Shown: positions 7,667 through 16,714 of the stretch, one piece after another
Layout of the letters: every line of letters begins with the position of its first letter
Position numbering within the stretch: the first letter of the stretch is position 1
Assembly: GCF_014202495.1 (NCBI RefSeq)
Contig: NZ_JACHHA010000008.1
Span: 1 to 64,000 of the forward strand
Direction of reading: 5' to 3'
Source: Cerasibacillus quisquiliarum
Lineage (GTDB): Bacteria > Bacillota > Bacilli > Bacillales > Amphibacillaceae
DNA length: 64,000 bases
Notes under the pieces: model-generated
What the model saw: the letters and a program-made list of their open reading frames with translations, nothing else
Database searches by the model: none
Told to the model about the DNA's origin: nothing
Program-made: the position numbers and the translations under genes

Positions 7667-9466
7667 ATGTCACAAAACTATCACGTCAATAACAGTACGG
7701 TAAATGCTTTACTCAGCTGGATTGAACAGGATATTGTCGCTATTCCAGAAATTCAACGTCCATTTGTATGGAAGGCGTCAAAGGTAAGAGATTTATTGGA
7801 TTCTCTTTATAAAGATTATCCGATTGGATACATCATTACGTGGCAAAATCCAGATGCACGCTTAAAAGATGGAACGATTTCTCATGGGAAGAAAATATTA
7901 ATTGATGGCCAACAACGTGTTACAGCACTTATGGCTGCCATTGCTGGTAAGAATGTGATTAATAATAAATATCAGAAGAAGAGAATCATTATTTCCTTTA
8001 ACCCGATTGATGAAGTCTTCGAAGTACAAAATAACGCTATTTTAAACAACAAGAAATGGATTCCTGATATTTCAACAGTGTTTTCTGGTCAATTTAGTAC
8101 ATTCCAATTTATTAATTCTTATTGCGAAGCGAATCCAGAGATGGATCCGGAAAAGTTACATTCAACATTACAAAAACTACAACAAATTAAGCACAGTTCG
8201 ATAGGGATTATTGAACTGAATCACACATTAGATATTGAGACAGTTACAGAAATATTTATCCGGATTAATTCAGCAGGAGTAAGTTTAAGCCAAGCGGATT
8301 TTGCTATGTCAAAAATATCGGTTAATGATCATTATAATGGGCCAATTATACGTAAGACGATTGATTACTTTTCACACTTGATGAAAAATCCAGCAGTGTT
8401 CGACAACATAAAAGAAAATGATGATGAATTTACAGAATCACAGCATTTTCAAAAAATAAAGTGGGTAAAAGATTATAATACGAATATTTATGAACCGAGC
8501 TACTCTGATGTATTACGTGTTGCATTTACGTTTAAGTTTTTACGGGGGCGCATTTCAAACTTAGTCAGTTTATTGTCTGGCCGTGATTTTGATACTCGGG
8601 AATATAAGGAGGAAATCATTGAGTCTTCATTTATCTCCTTGAATGATGGTGTCCTAAAGTTTGTCGATGAAACCAATTTTAAACGATTTATTATGATTTT
8701 AAAATCGGCGGGTATTATTCATGCGAAATTGGTTCGATCACAAAACGCTTTAAACTTTGCATATGCATTGTTTTTATTATTAAGAGAACGAGAATTAAAT
8801 CAATCAGAGATTAATAAAATCGTAAGAAAATGGTTAGTAGCTTCCATTTTAACTGGTAGATATTCTGGGTCGCCTGAATCGATGTTTGAATTTGATATTA
8901 AACGATTTGCTAACGCTGAAGACCCGAATGAGTATGTGAAAAATATGGAAGCAGGGGAACTTTCAGATGCCTATTGGAATAACACACTTATAGATAGTTT
9001 GGATACATCTGTTAGAAGTAGTCCGTACTTTAATTTATTTCTCATGGCACAAATCTATCATGGCGATAACGCATTCCTTTCCAAATCCATTCGAGTACAA
9101 CAATTAATAGAAGAACGCGGGGATGTTCACCATGTCTTTCCTAAGCGATATTTACAGAAGAACGGATATAATCGTCGTGGACAATATAATCAAATTGCCA
9201 ATTATGTATATACAGAGCAAGCGATTAATCTAGCAATTAGAGATCAAGCCCCGAATAAATATATGGCGCGTGTAAAGACACAGCTTAGTGAAGGAAAGAT
9301 AGAAATCGGAGAAATGACAACTGTTGAGGAACTAAAAGAAAATTTAAAGATGAACTGTGTCCCAGATGCTATTTTTCAGATGAATTCCGAGGATTATCTG
9401 AGCTTCCTACAAGAAAGAAGGAAAATGATAGCAAATAAGATTCGTCGGTTTTATGAAGCGTTATAA
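7667..9466 (+). CDS. DUF262/DUF1524-type (GmrSD-like) HNH nuclease
   Basis: A 599-residue soluble protein. N-terminal DUF262 domain (about 1-230) is shown by IPEIQRPFVWKASKVRDLLDSLY, the 'YPIGYI' turn and the ParB-like nucleotide-binding motif IDGQQRxTAL at 79-87. The C-terminal DUF1524 HNH domain begins at D486 with DVHHVFPKRYL (catalytic H488/H489 pair) and continues through the asparagines of QIANYVYTEQAINLAI and PNKYM. Fused DUF262-DUF1524 proteins include the type IV restriction enzyme GmrSD and other phage-defence nucleases. ATG 7667 follows ACGAGGTGTTTGT. It stands alone with no methylase nearby, consistent with a modification-dependent or NTP-gated restriction factor; target unknown. 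Confidence 0.85.
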   Translation: MSQNYHVNNSTVNALLSWIEQDIVAIPEIQRPFVWKASKVRDLLDSLYKDYPIGYIITWQNPDARLKDGTISHGKKILIDGQQRVTALMAAIAGKNVINNKYQKKRIIISFNPIDEVFEVQNNAILNNKKWIPDISTVFSGQFSTFQFINSYCEANPEMDPEKLHSTLQKLQQIKHSSIGIIELNHTLDIETVTEIFIRINSAGVSLSQADFAMSKISVNDHYNGPIIRKTIDYFSHLMKNPAVFDNIKENDDEFTESQHFQKIKWVKDYNTNIYEPSYSDVLRVAFTFKFLRGRISNLVSLLSGRDFDTREYKEEIIESSFISLNDGVLKFVDETNFKRFIMILKSAGIIHAKLVRSQNALNFAYALFLLLRERELNQSEINKIVRKWLVASILTGRYSGSPESMFEFDIKRFANAEDPNEYVKNMEAGELSDAYWNNTLIDSLDTSVRSSPYFNLFLMAQIYHGDNAFLSKSIRVQQLIEERGDVHHVFPKRYLQKNGYNRRGQYNQIANYVYTEQAINLAIRDQAPNKYMARVKTQLSEGKIEIGEMTTVEELKENLKMNCVPDAIFQMNSEDYLSFLQERRKMIANKIRRFYEAL

Positions 9467-9572
9467 GAGTCATGCTTTTATAAATTAGTATTCGTGGCAA
9501 AGTTATGTTACAGCTTGAAATATTGGTTCATATTTAAAAAACATTACACCTTTATCCACAGGAGGTACATCT

Positions 9573-10148
9573 ATGCGACTCAATCGTATGAATCGATTGT
9601 CAATCGATGAAATTGTTGATATTTATGACAAGCTATTAGAAGAACAAGACTATGAGTTAAGAGACATCGTTAATATAGAAGAAAGGCTTGTTCGTAAAAT
9701 TTCACGAGATAGACATAGTGAATATCGTTTTAGTTTACAGCGGATAAAAGACAGTCTTATTGATCATTTAGTCAAATATGGTTCGTATTTGAAAACAGAG
9801 TATCGAAAAGATGATCAATTAGCGGAAAAGACTTTAATAAAGGCACTTAAATTTGATAAGACCAATCCTATTGCTTTGTACCGGCTCGGCTTCCTTGCTT
9901 ATAAAAAGCGGAATTATTCTCGTAGTGTATATTTTTTTGAGTCGGCGTTAAAGTCGCATGAATTAAATGAGAAGCATCGACATGCGTTAAATTCACAACA
10001 ACGATATAATGCTAGTTTGTATTTATGTAATAGTGCATTATACGTTGCTGAATTTGCTCAGAAATCTTTAGCTGAAATTGAAGGTGAGGTAGAGCGTGAG
10101 AATAGCGTTAATTTGGAGTTATTTCCTTTATATAAATATATAAAGTGA
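9573..10148 (+). CDS. TPR-repeat protein, coupled to a winged-helix gene
   Basis: A 191-residue helical protein with tetratricopeptide character in its second half: AEKTLIKALKFDKTNPIALYRLGFLAYKKRNYSRSVYFFESAL is two TPR helices pairs with the typical L-G-x2-A-Y pattern. The first 60 residues are charged and helical. A clean AGGAGG precedes ATG 9573. Its stop overlaps the GTG start of the next gene (GTGA), so both are made together. The pair resembles, in two pieces, the TPR plus winged-helix architecture of SARP-type regulators; that comparison is inference. Confidence 0.7.
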   Translation: MRLNRMNRLSIDEIVDIYDKLLEEQDYELRDIVNIEERLVRKISRDRHSEYRFSLQRIKDSLIDHLVKYGSYLKTEYRKDDQLAEKTLIKALKFDKTNPIALYRLGFLAYKKRNYSRSVYFFESALKSHELNEKHRHALNSQQRYNASLYLCNSALYVAEFAQKSLAEIEGEVERENSVNLELFPLYKYIK

Positions 10149-10615
10149 TTGCTCGGAACGAAACATATCTCCAAAATAACGCATATACTATGATTTCAAA
10201 AGATGATCAGTCTTTAGGTTCAATTGAAGCGTGTGAACAACTGATTCAAGATAAACGATCGAATCATATTATACTATTTTTCTCAGATCGGGAAGTGATT
10301 TTGTATTATAAAGAGCAGCATATTCATTTAGTCGCTCGACCTGCGGAGATGTTAAAACAATTTATGTTAGAAAGTCATGAAAAAGCCCCATTAAAGAAAG
10401 AGGATTTTTCACATGTCTTTTCAAAAGTTAAGGGAGAAATTAAAACAAATACATATATTGTTGCTATAAATAGATTAAGAAACAAATTGAAACAATGCCA
10501 CATCCCAGAAGATGTCTTATTAACAAGAGAAAGGCTTGGGACAGATAGAGAAACGGCTTATTATTACAATCATAAATATCCGTTTATCATTATCCAGCGC
10601 ACTGATTTTATGTAA
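10145..10615 (+). CDS. Winged-helix (OmpR-type C-terminal domain-like) protein
   Basis: A 156-residue protein starting at a GTG that overlaps the upstream stop. The N-terminal ~75 residues are mixed strand/helix with no receiver aspartate. Residues about 80-150 are laid out like an OmpR/PhoB effector domain: a helix KKEDFSHVF, the recognition-type helix TYIVAINRLRNKLKQ (compare VDxHIxRLRxKL) and a C-terminal hairpin ending AYYYNHKYPFIII. It likely binds DNA together with, or under control of, the TPR protein. Target genes unknown; the following 120-residue gene is a candidate. Confidence 0.65.
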   Translation: MIARNETYLQNNAYTMISKDDQSLGSIEACEQLIQDKRSNHIILFFSDREVILYYKEQHIHLVARPAEMLKQFMLESHEKAPLKKEDFSHVFSKVKGEIKTNTYIVAINRLRNKLKQCHIPEDVLLTRERLGTDRETAYYYNHKYPFIIIQRTDFM

Positions 10616-10677
10616 TGACATCGATGTCATCATCATTGTCTTATACTTTATGTATCGATTAAAGGAGATGATGACAT

Positions 10678-11040
10678 ATGAAAACGTGGAATCAATTGTT
10701 CGTAAGACATGGTTGGCTTTTAGAGGGAAAGAAGGAAAATGTCTTTAACTGTGAAATGGAAACAGTTGAGAACATGCAGTTTTTATTAGATCGTTTAAGA
10801 AAAGCTCGTGTCGACTTCGTTTTTAAAAAAGACTTCCTGACGATAAATTCTTCCGTCATATTTCGCGATGGAAGGATGATTGTTAAAGATTATGCTTATA
10901 TGGATAATGTTTGTTATGACCGAAAAACAGATAAAATGACAGACGATACTAAGTGTGAACCGTATTTAGAAACCGTCCGTCAAGAATTAAAAATGTCAGA
11001 TGATATTATTCTTGGGGACCTGTTACAGTATTTAAAATGA
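10678..11040 (+). CDS. Hypothetical protein
   Basis: A 120-residue soluble protein with AAAGGAGATG ahead of the ATG. Mixed alpha/beta composition, three cysteines (FNCEME, VCYDRK, KCEPYL), no signal peptide or membrane segment, no recognised motif. It lies 62 bases after the winged-helix gene and just before the family B repeat array, and may be the last gene of that unit. Confidence 0.6.
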   Translation: MKTWNQLFVRHGWLLEGKKENVFNCEMETVENMQFLLDRLRKARVDFVFKKDFLTINSSVIFRDGRMIVKDYAYMDNVCYDRKTDKMTDDTKCEPYLETVRQELKMSDDIILGDLLQYLK

Positions 11041-11046
11041 AGAGCA

Positions 11047-11575
11047 CTGAGTGTTCAACGCGTTGTCTCGTTGGTATTTTTTGAGTTGAGAGTCTGCATT
11101 GGCTGTTCAACGCGTTGTCTCGTTGGTATTTTTTGAGTTGAGAGGCCGCATTGAGCGTTCAACGCGTTGTCTCGTTGGTATTTTTTGTTCTGAGAGGCTG
11201 CATTGGGTGTTCAACGCGCTGTCTCGTTGGTATTTTTTGAGTTGAGAGTCTGCATTGGCTGTTCAACGCGTTGTCTCGTTTCTGTTTTTTGAGTTGAGAG
11301 GCCGCATTGGTTGTTCAACGCGTTGTCTCGTTGGTATTTTTCGCTCTGAGAGTCTGCATTGAGCGTTCAACGCGCTGTCTCGTTGGTATTTTTTGAGTTG
11401 AGAGTCTGCATTGGCTGTTCAACGCGTTGTCTCGTTTCTGTTTTTTGAGTTGAGAGGCCGCATTGGCTGTTCAATGCGTTGTCTCGTTGGTATTTTTCGC
11501 TCTGAGAGGCTGCATTGGGCGTTCAATACAATCTCTCATTGCAAATTTTCATCATGAGAGGTTGTGTTGGACAAT
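11047..11575. repeat. Intergenic tandem array, family B (10 units of about 52-54 bp)
   Basis: Ten units each centred on GTTCAACGCGTTGTCTCG, then a T-rich spacer (TTGGTATTTTTTGAGTTG or TTTCTGTTTTTTGAGTTG) and GAGAGGC(T/C)GCATTG. Unit edges pair imperfectly (CAACGC..TCTCG with GAGA..GCATTG) and CAACGCGTTG is itself a perfect 10-bp palindrome. The last unit (11518-11575) is degenerate. Related arrays occur at 24897, 32818 and 52765, and a decayed version at about 12545-12735. Confidence 0.92.
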
Positions 11576-11607
11576 AATAACGTGACTATGAAATATAAGG
11601 AGAATTT

Positions 11608-12018
11608 ATGATGGTAAAAGATTGTGTTTTCTGTCATCCCGAACTTGAACCTAATCAAAGTATCATTTTCAGTAATAAGCATTGTATGTTTTTACAGTTG
11701 AAGCAATTTCGAATAAAAGGTATTCAATTAGCTGGTGCCGGATTAATTGTTCCTAAAAAACATAGAGAAACTGCATTTGATATGACGCGCGAGGAATGGG
11801 ATGCCACATACACACTGCTTCATGAAGTAAAAAAATATATTGATGAAAATTATCAACCTCAAGGATATAATATTGGTTGGAATTGCGGAGAAGTTGGCGG
11901 TCAACATATTTTCCATGCACATTTTCATGTTTTGCCAAGATATGAAGGTGAACCTTTGGCGGGAAAAGGAATTAGATATATGTTTAAAGGGAATAAAAAC
12001 AAAAGAAAAGCTGATTAA
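11608..12018 (+). CDS. HIT-family hydrolase
   Basis: A 136-residue histidine-triad protein. The triad HxHxH is seen as HIFHAHFHVLPRY (H103, H105, H107), with the upstream INWNCG-like stretch NIGWNCGEVGGQ and an N-terminal CxxC (DCVFCHPE) typical of zinc-containing HIT subfamily members. Such enzymes hydrolyse nucleoside phosphoramidates or dinucleoside polyphosphates. Two adjacent ATGs (11608, 11611) are both served by AAGGAG at 11597-11602. It is a single gene flanked by the repeat array and the type I toxin locus. Confidence 0.88.
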   Translation: MMVKDCVFCHPELEPNQSIIFSNKHCMFLQLKQFRIKGIQLAGAGLIVPKKHRETAFDMTREEWDATYTLLHEVKKYIDENYQPQGYNIGWNCGEVGGQHIFHAHFHVLPRYEGEPLAGKGIRYMFKGNKNKRKAD

Positions 12019-12132
12019 TTTAATCGAAGTATGTCTATTGAGTGTTATGATGCGCTGTGTTGTAGACATTTTTTCTGTATTGGCATGAACATTATAATAT
12101 GATGATAAAAGTCAACCATTTGATTTAATATG

Positions 12133-12139
12133 GTATAAT
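12133..12139 (+). promoter_or_regulatory. Probable promoter -10 of type I toxin mRNA
   Basis: TATAAT at 12134-12139 preceded by TGG, an extended -10 arrangement, 80 bases before the toxin start. No good TTGACA lies at the matching distance. Placement relative to the toxin gene supports the reading. Confidence 0.5.
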
Positions 12140-12220
12140 CAATTTACAATAGACTAGCTTTACATGAGGGATTGGGCACACGTACCTTCTAGGATCATCC
12201 TATGGAGGGAGGTGGTGCCT

Positions 12221-12304
12221 ATGGATATGGAAAGCGTATTAACGCTGATGATTTCATTCGGCATGTTAATTGCTTTTATCATGTCCGATAAAGATAAAAA
12301 GTAA
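12221..12304 (+). CDS. Type I toxin, putative holin-like / TxpA-Lpt class (27 aa)
   Basis: Encodes 27 residues, MDMESVLTLMISFGMLIAFI followed by MSDKDKK. The pattern (short polar N-terminus, one helix beginning L(T/M)LMISFGM, basic/charged tail) is that of the small membrane toxins annotated as putative holin-like toxins in Firmicutes. GGAGGGAGG lies 8 bases before ATG. The mRNA ends in two hairpins (12302-12343 and 12384-12411), and a strong promoter on the opposite strand at 12433-12462 would make an antisense RNA overlapping the toxin 3' end, as in the TxpA/RatA arrangement. Expected to depolarise the membrane when free of its antitoxin. Confidence 0.8.
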   Translation: MDMESVLTLMISFGMLIAFIMSDKDKK

Positions 12305-12427
12305 TCCCTCGTGTGCTTTAGCGGAGCCTTGAGGGATTACTTCCTTCCTGTGCCCACCCCTCTTGTTGGGGTTGGTCTATTGATGGCCGCTAATAACTAG
12401 CGGTCATTTTATTATCATATTATTATA
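12302..12427 (-). ncRNA. Probable antisense antitoxin RNA of the type I toxin
   Basis: Predicted from the promoter on the minus strand (12433-12462) and the conserved hairpins: GGTC-free palindrome CCGCTAATAACTAGCGG near 12386-12402 and AATCCCTC / GAGGGATT at 12302-12338. The 3' end is placed at the toxin stop by the fold and could extend into the toxin gene. A second, toxin-less copy of this RNA region exists at about 51855-51945. Confidence 0.6.
12384..12411 (+). terminator. Terminator of toxin mRNA
   Basis: GGCCGCTA / TAGCGGTC stem followed by a T-rich tract. The same stem recurs at 51924-51950 beside the orphan RNA. Confidence 0.7.
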
Positions 12428-12432
12428 ATTTT

Positions 12433-12462
12433 ATTATACCATGTGAATCATATTTATTTCAA
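12433..12462 (-). promoter_or_regulatory. Antisense promoter (antitoxin RNA)
   Basis: Read on the minus strand: TTGAAA (12462-12457), 18-base spacer ending in ATGG, TATAAT (12438-12433). The extended -10 and near-consensus -35 make it one of the better promoters in the window. Confidence 0.65.
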
Positions 12463-12544
12463 TAAAAGGATTCATGGGAATGTGTCAACTTCTTCTTGAT
12501 AAGTTTTTAAAACCAATATATCGTACTTTTTGGTTACGGCACTG

Positions 12545-12735
12545 TTGCTTTTTCGTGCGAGAGACCAGAGTAAGCGTTCAACGGGCAGTCTCATAGCCGT
12601 GAGAGAACATATTGAATGCTTAAGGCACAGTGTTACCGCGATTACACCTCAACGCATTCTCATACGACAGCCCGGAGACGAGATTACATCACATTCATTT
12701 ACCACGAGATTCTACATTGATAGTCATCTCCTTCA
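12545..12735. repeat. Decayed family B repeats
   Basis: Contains GCGTTCAACGGGCAGTCTCAT, CCTCAACGCATTCTCATA and CACGAGATTCTACATTG, diverged relatives of the family B unit spaced about 55-60 bp apart. A spurious open frame runs through it. The remaining sequence to 12970 shows no gene. Confidence 0.6.
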
Positions 12736-12971
12736 ACTGCATAGATATACGCTAGTAGCTTAACCACATTAAAATTCATTAATACACTTAATCGCATTTT
12801 TAACATATTATGTCCATGCCAAAATATTATAGTGATAGGTCGCTTTATTTTTTGAAAATATATGAAAAAATGGTTATAGGAAAATGGCTCCTTGCTTGCT
12901 AGCGTTTGCACCAGTCTCCTGTTGTATCATAAAGATTTCCAAAATTCATTTGTATGGGTAGAGGTGTTAAA

Positions 12972-13349
12972 ATGAAACAAAATAAATGGGGAAATATTGC
13001 TTTAACGATTTTAAATATCTTAACTACAATACTTTCCATCCTTTTTCTGTATATGATCAATTGGCTTGCAATGCCAATTGGTAGTGAAGATGCAATGAGT
13101 GATGAGGTCATCATGAACTTGATATTATTTGTGACCGTAACGATTTCGGTCGATGTACTAAAGTGGGTATCGTATTATTTCATTGTTATTAAAAAGAATA
13201 AGGGATGGCTTCTTTATTACGCTTTTTACTGTGTGATGTTCTTTTACTTTGTTGCCAAAGGTACGACACCTTTCGCTTTAATTATTCCAGCTCTCTATAT
13301 TCCAGTCATTATTTTGTTGTTGCCGCCATCAATGATGGATATCGAATAA
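12972..13349 (+). CDS. Small integral membrane protein
   Basis: A 125-residue protein with four predicted membrane helices (about 9-33, 46-70, 78-98, 102-120) and short polar loops, ending MMDIE. ATG 12972 is chosen because GTAGAGGTG lies just upstream; an in-frame ATG 18 bases earlier has no site. No family recognised. Single gene facing the lipoprotein gene at 13983. Confidence 0.65.
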   Translation: MKQNKWGNIALTILNILTTILSILFLYMINWLAMPIGSEDAMSDEVIMNLILFVTVTISVDVLKWVSYYFIVIKKNKGWLLYYAFYCVMFFYFVAKGTTPFALIIPALYIPVIILLLPPSMMDIE

Positions 13350-13443
13350 AAAAAAGCCGAAAGCTAGTTTAGACGTATCTCTTAACTAGATTTTGTCATT
13401 ATCGCTACGGCATATTAGGTTGTGATTGTATAAAACTAAACGC

Positions 13444-13983
13444 TTATTCCGCAAATTCAGGATTCATCTGTAAAATATGCGCTTCAATATCTTCAATCCA
13501 TCTACGATACTCACCATCGTCCAGTAAGCTATATACATATTTTTTGATTTCCGAAAACCTTTTATTCTGCGGATTTAATCCACCGACCCTTTTAGTTTTA
13601 TCTGTTAAGTTAACTGTCACGTATGAAAAACCACCATCTACAGAGTTATCGTCGGATAGATTTTCTTTAAGTCGCCAGAATTTGTTTTTTTCTATCGCTT
13701 CTTTTACTTTTTCAACTTCCTCATCAGTGATTTTCTTTTCAAATGTAGGTGCATCAACCCCCATTTTAATATCGTCTGTTTCTTCCGAATATAAAACAAG
13801 TCTGCCATCGTCATAAATTCCGAGATAACGTGGATAGAAATTTTTTATATGGTCTGGTCCAGCGGGTGAAGATTTCAAAATAATAAAAGGTTCGTCTGTT
13901 GCGTAATTCGTATGTTTACTGCAACTTACAAATACACTTAATAACAACATGACAGCCAAGAAGCTACCAACATTTTTGTTCAT
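13444..13983 (-). CDS. Putative lipoprotein
   Basis: A 179-residue protein with a typical N-terminus: basic MNKN, hydrophobic stretch and the lipobox-like SVFVSC at about residues 16-21, so probably lipid-anchored outside the cell. The mature part is mixed alpha/beta with PFIILKSSPAGPDHIKNF and the segment RYLGIYDDGRLVLYSEETDD, which looks like a beta-hairpin domain. AAGGGGGAAG precedes the start. Function unknown; the isolated position and the >450-bp ahpC leader upstream offer no clue. Confidence 0.7.
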   Translation of the reverse strand: MNKNVGSFLAVMLLLSVFVSCSKHTNYATDEPFIILKSSPAGPDHIKNFYPRYLGIYDDGRLVLYSEETDDIKMGVDAPTFEKKITDEEVEKVKEAIEKNKFWRLKENLSDDNSVDGGFSYVTVNLTDKTKRVGGLNPQNKRFSEIKKYVYSLLDDGEYRRWIEDIEAHILQMNPEFAE

Positions 13984-14361
13984 ATGACTTCCCCCCTTTT
14001 GATTTCATTAATAAGCCTTTATATGACACTTATCCCTATAAAGTCAGAATATAAGGAAATTATAAAGTGCTCAAAAGAATATGTCAATGCAATAATTAAA
14101 CGTCTTTAGAGGAAAAAATATATCTCGATTTTAAAAGTAAACCCTAGAACTAAGTTTTTTACATTTAAAACAATCTAATTGAGAAAAATATATTTAATTT
14201 AATAAAAGATGAATCATACGGGGGATAAATTTTATATAATGTGTGAATATAAAATATACCTTATTAAAGGATGTTATGTTCATATAGAATCACTATGTAT
14301 AATAAAAAAGAAAATAACCATATTATTTGACGAACAGTCAATTCCATGTAATAATGAATAT

Positions 14362-14412
14362 GTAATTAGAATTAATGTAAATAAGAAATGTTGATTACAT
14401 TAATCTAATTAC
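14362..14412 (+). promoter_or_regulatory. AT-rich 18-19 bp inverted repeat in the ahpC leader
   Basis: Arms GTAATTAGAATTAATGTAA (14362-14380) and TTACATTAATCTAATTAC (14395-14412) are reverse complements apart from one extra A, separated by 14 bases and ending 18 bases before the ribosome binding site. It could be an mRNA-stabilising stem or a repressor operator; it does not match the PerR consensus TTATAATNATTATAA well. The rest of 13984-14361 has no gene. Confidence 0.75.
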
Positions 14413-14446
14413 CAAATTACTAAAATACATAAGGAGGAATTTTATT

Positions 14447-15016
14447 ATGTCATTAGTTGGTAAAGAAATTGAGCCATTTAAGGCAGAAGCATATCATGCA
14501 GGTAAAGATGAATTTATTACAGTTACAGATGAGGATTTAAAAGGAAAATGGAGTATCGTTGTCTTCTATCCAGCAGATTTTACATTCGTATGTCCGACTG
14601 AGCTAGAAGATGTTCAAAACCATTATGAAACATTTAAAGAGCTTGGTGCTGAAGTATACTCTGTTTCAACAGATACACACTTCGTTCATAAAGCATGGCA
14701 TGACCATTCAGATGCCATTAGCAAACTTGAATATATTATGATCGGTGACCCTTCACAAACTATTTCAAGAAACTTTGACGTTCTTGATGAAGAACTAGGT
14801 CTTGCACAACGCGGAACATTCTTAATTGATCCAGATGGTGTTGTTCAAGCAGCAGAAATCAATGCTGATGGTATCGGACGTGACGCAAGTGTATTAGTTA
14901 GAAAATTAAAAGCTGCACAATACGTTCGTGAAAATCCAGGTGAAGCATGTCCTGCTAAATGGGAAGAAGGATCAGAAACACTTGCTCCTAGCCTAGACTT
15001 AGTAGGTAAAATTTAA
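14447..15016 (+). CDS. ahpC: Alkyl hydroperoxide reductase subunit C (typical 2-Cys peroxiredoxin)
   Basis: A 189-residue peroxiredoxin reducing H2O2, organic hydroperoxides and peroxynitrite in the cytoplasm. The peroxidatic cysteine is C49 in [13 protein letters not shown] and the resolving cysteine C168 in GEACPAKW; the GGxG-like [11 protein letters not shown] and the C-terminal tail are those of AhpC. Length is normal for the family. AAGGAGG lies 9 bases before ATG. ahpF follows after 16 bases, forming the standard two-gene operon. The long leader with a near-perfect dyad suggests regulated expression. Confidence 0.97.
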   Translation: MSLVGKEIEPFKAEAYHAGKDEFITVTDEDLKGKWSIVVFYPADFTFVCPTELEDVQNHYETFKELGAEVYSVSTDTHFVHKAWHDHSDAISKLEYIMIGDPSQTISRNFDVLDEELGLAQRGTFLIDPDGVVQAAEINADGIGRDASVLVRKLKAAQYVRENPGEACPAKWEEGSETLAPSLDLVGKI

Positions 15017-15032
15017 GGGGGAACATTTATTA

Positions 15033-16562
15033 ATGCTTGATAAAGATATAAAAGCACAACTATCCCAATACTTGGAACTGTTGCAAGGAGATGTCGTACT
15101 TAAAGTAAGTGCGGGCTCTGATAAAGTTTCCCGTGACATGGTGGCATTACTTGATGAACTTGCCACCATGTCTTCCAAAATTAAAGTGGAGAAGAAAGAA
15201 CTTAAGAGAACGCCTAGTTTCAGTGTAAACCGTCCTGGTGAAGATACAGGGATTACATTTGCTGGGATTCCATTAGGTCATGAGTTTACGTCTTTCGTCC
15301 TTGCACTTTTACAAGTAAGTGGAAGAAAACCAAAAGTAGATGACAATTTAATTGAACAAGTAACGAACTTAGAAGGCGAATACCATTTTGAAACGTATGT
15401 CAGCTTAAGCTGTACAAAATGTCCAGATGTTGTTCAAGCACTTAATGTCATGAGTGTACTGAACCCTAATGTGACACATACGATGATTGATGGTGCTGCA
15501 TTTAAAGAAGAAGCAGAGAGTAAAAACATTATGGCAGTGCCTACGATTTACTTAAATGGAGAGCCATTTGGTAATGGACGTATGACATTAGAAGAAATTC
15601 TCGCTCAATTAGGCGGTGGTCCAGACGCTTCTGAGTTTGATGCGAAAGATCCATTTGACATACTCGTTGTAGGTGGTGGACCAGCAGGAGCAAGTGCTGC
15701 CATTTATGCTGCACGTAAAGGTCTCCGCACGGGTGTGTTAGCAGAACGTGTCGGCGGTCAAGTAAACGATACAGCAGCGATTGAGAACTTTATTAGCGTT
15801 AAACGAATTGAAGGTCCACAATTTGCTGCTAATTTAGAAGAGCATATGAAAGAATATGATATTGATATTATGAATATGCAACGTGCAACACGCCTAAAGA
15901 AAAATGACCTTATTGAAGTTGAACTAGAAAATGGTGCAACGCTAAAAAGTAAAGCCGTTATTTTAGCAACTGGTGCACGCTGGAGAAACGTTGGTGTGCC
16001 GGGAGAACAAGAATTTAAGAATAAAGGTGTTGCATATTGTCCACATTGTGATGGACCATTATTTGAAGGTAAACGTGTTGCTGTTATCGGAGGCGGTAAC
16101 TCTGGTATTGAAGCCGCGATTGATCTTGCAGGAATTACAGAACATGTAACAGTTCTTGAATTTGCTTCAGAATTAAAGGCGGATTCTGTGTTACAAGATA
16201 AGCTAAATAGCTTACCAAATGTGAAGGTTATTACAAATGCACAGACAACTGAAATAACCGGTACAGACAATGTGAACGGCATTTCTTATCTAGACCGTGA
16301 AACAGAAGAAGAACATCACATTGAATTAGAAGGTGTCTTCGTACAAATCGGTCTCTTACCAAATACAGATTGGTTAGAAGGATCTGTAGAACGTAATAAA
16401 TTTGGTGAAATTATTATTAACGAACATGGTGAAACAAGTATTCCAGGTGTTTTTGCTGCTGGTGACTGTACAAATGTAACGAATAAACAGATTATTATTT
16501 CCATGGGTGCAGGTGCAAACGCAAGTTTAAACGCATTTAATTACCTTGTTCGTGAAAAATAA
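15033..16562 (+). CDS. ahpF: Alkyl hydroperoxide reductase subunit F (NADH:peroxiredoxin reductase)
   Basis: A 509-residue flavoprotein that passes electrons from NADH through FAD and two dithiols to AhpC. Domains in order: two-fold thioredoxin-like N-terminal domain with CTKC (C127, C130), FAD-binding GGGPAG at 214-219, NAD-binding GGGNSG at 353-358 and active dithiol CPHC (C336, C339), ending with the [11 protein letters not shown] motif. Length is as usual. It starts just after ahpC with GGGGGAAC as the site. A terminator follows at 16644. Confidence 0.97.
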   Translation: MLDKDIKAQLSQYLELLQGDVVLKVSAGSDKVSRDMVALLDELATMSSKIKVEKKELKRTPSFSVNRPGEDTGITFAGIPLGHEFTSFVLALLQVSGRKPKVDDNLIEQVTNLEGEYHFETYVSLSCTKCPDVVQALNVMSVLNPNVTHTMIDGAAFKEEAESKNIMAVPTIYLNGEPFGNGRMTLEEILAQLGGGPDASEFDAKDPFDILVVGGGPAGASAAIYAARKGLRTGVLAERVGGQVNDTAAIENFISVKRIEGPQFAANLEEHMKEYDIDIMNMQRATRLKKNDLIEVELENGATLKSKAVILATGARWRNVGVPGEQEFKNKGVAYCPHCDGPLFEGKRVAVIGGGNSGIEAAIDLAGITEHVTVLEFASELKADSVLQDKLNSLPNVKVITNAQTTEITGTDNVNGISYLDRETEEEHHIELEGVFVQIGLLPNTDWLEGSVERNKFGEIIINEHGETSIPGVFAAGDCTNVTNKQIIISMGAGANASLNAFNYLVREK

Positions 16563-16643
16563 CATTTTCTGTTATTAGATATAATCTACCAAAATTTTCT
16601 TTAACATAAAAAAACTTTCATTTCAATTATCTACCATAAAAAG

Positions 16644-16674
16644 GTGAACCGTTTTTCTACGGTTCATTTTTTTT
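16644..16674 (+). terminator. ahpCF terminator
   Basis: GAACCG TTTTTCTA CGGTTC stem and eight Ts, 84 bases past the ahpF stop. Confidence 0.85.
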
Positions 16675-16714
16675 ATGTTTGACTAAGAATTAAGGAATTA
16701 CTTATGAACAATGA

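Noticed and set aside
11047..11575. CRISPR array
   Set aside because: Units are similar along their whole length without unique spacers, period is about 53 bp throughout, and no cas gene is nearby.
12530..12763. 77-codon plus-strand frame
   Set aside because: Runs through decayed family B repeats, composition unlike a protein, no ribosome binding site.
14209..14394. 61-codon plus-strand frame in the ahpC leader
   Set aside because: No ribosome binding site, composition typical of AT-rich noncoding DNA; overlaps the leader dyad.
14200..14446. PerR box for ahpC
   Set aside because: No good match to TTATAATNATTATAA; the leader dyad is of a different sequence.
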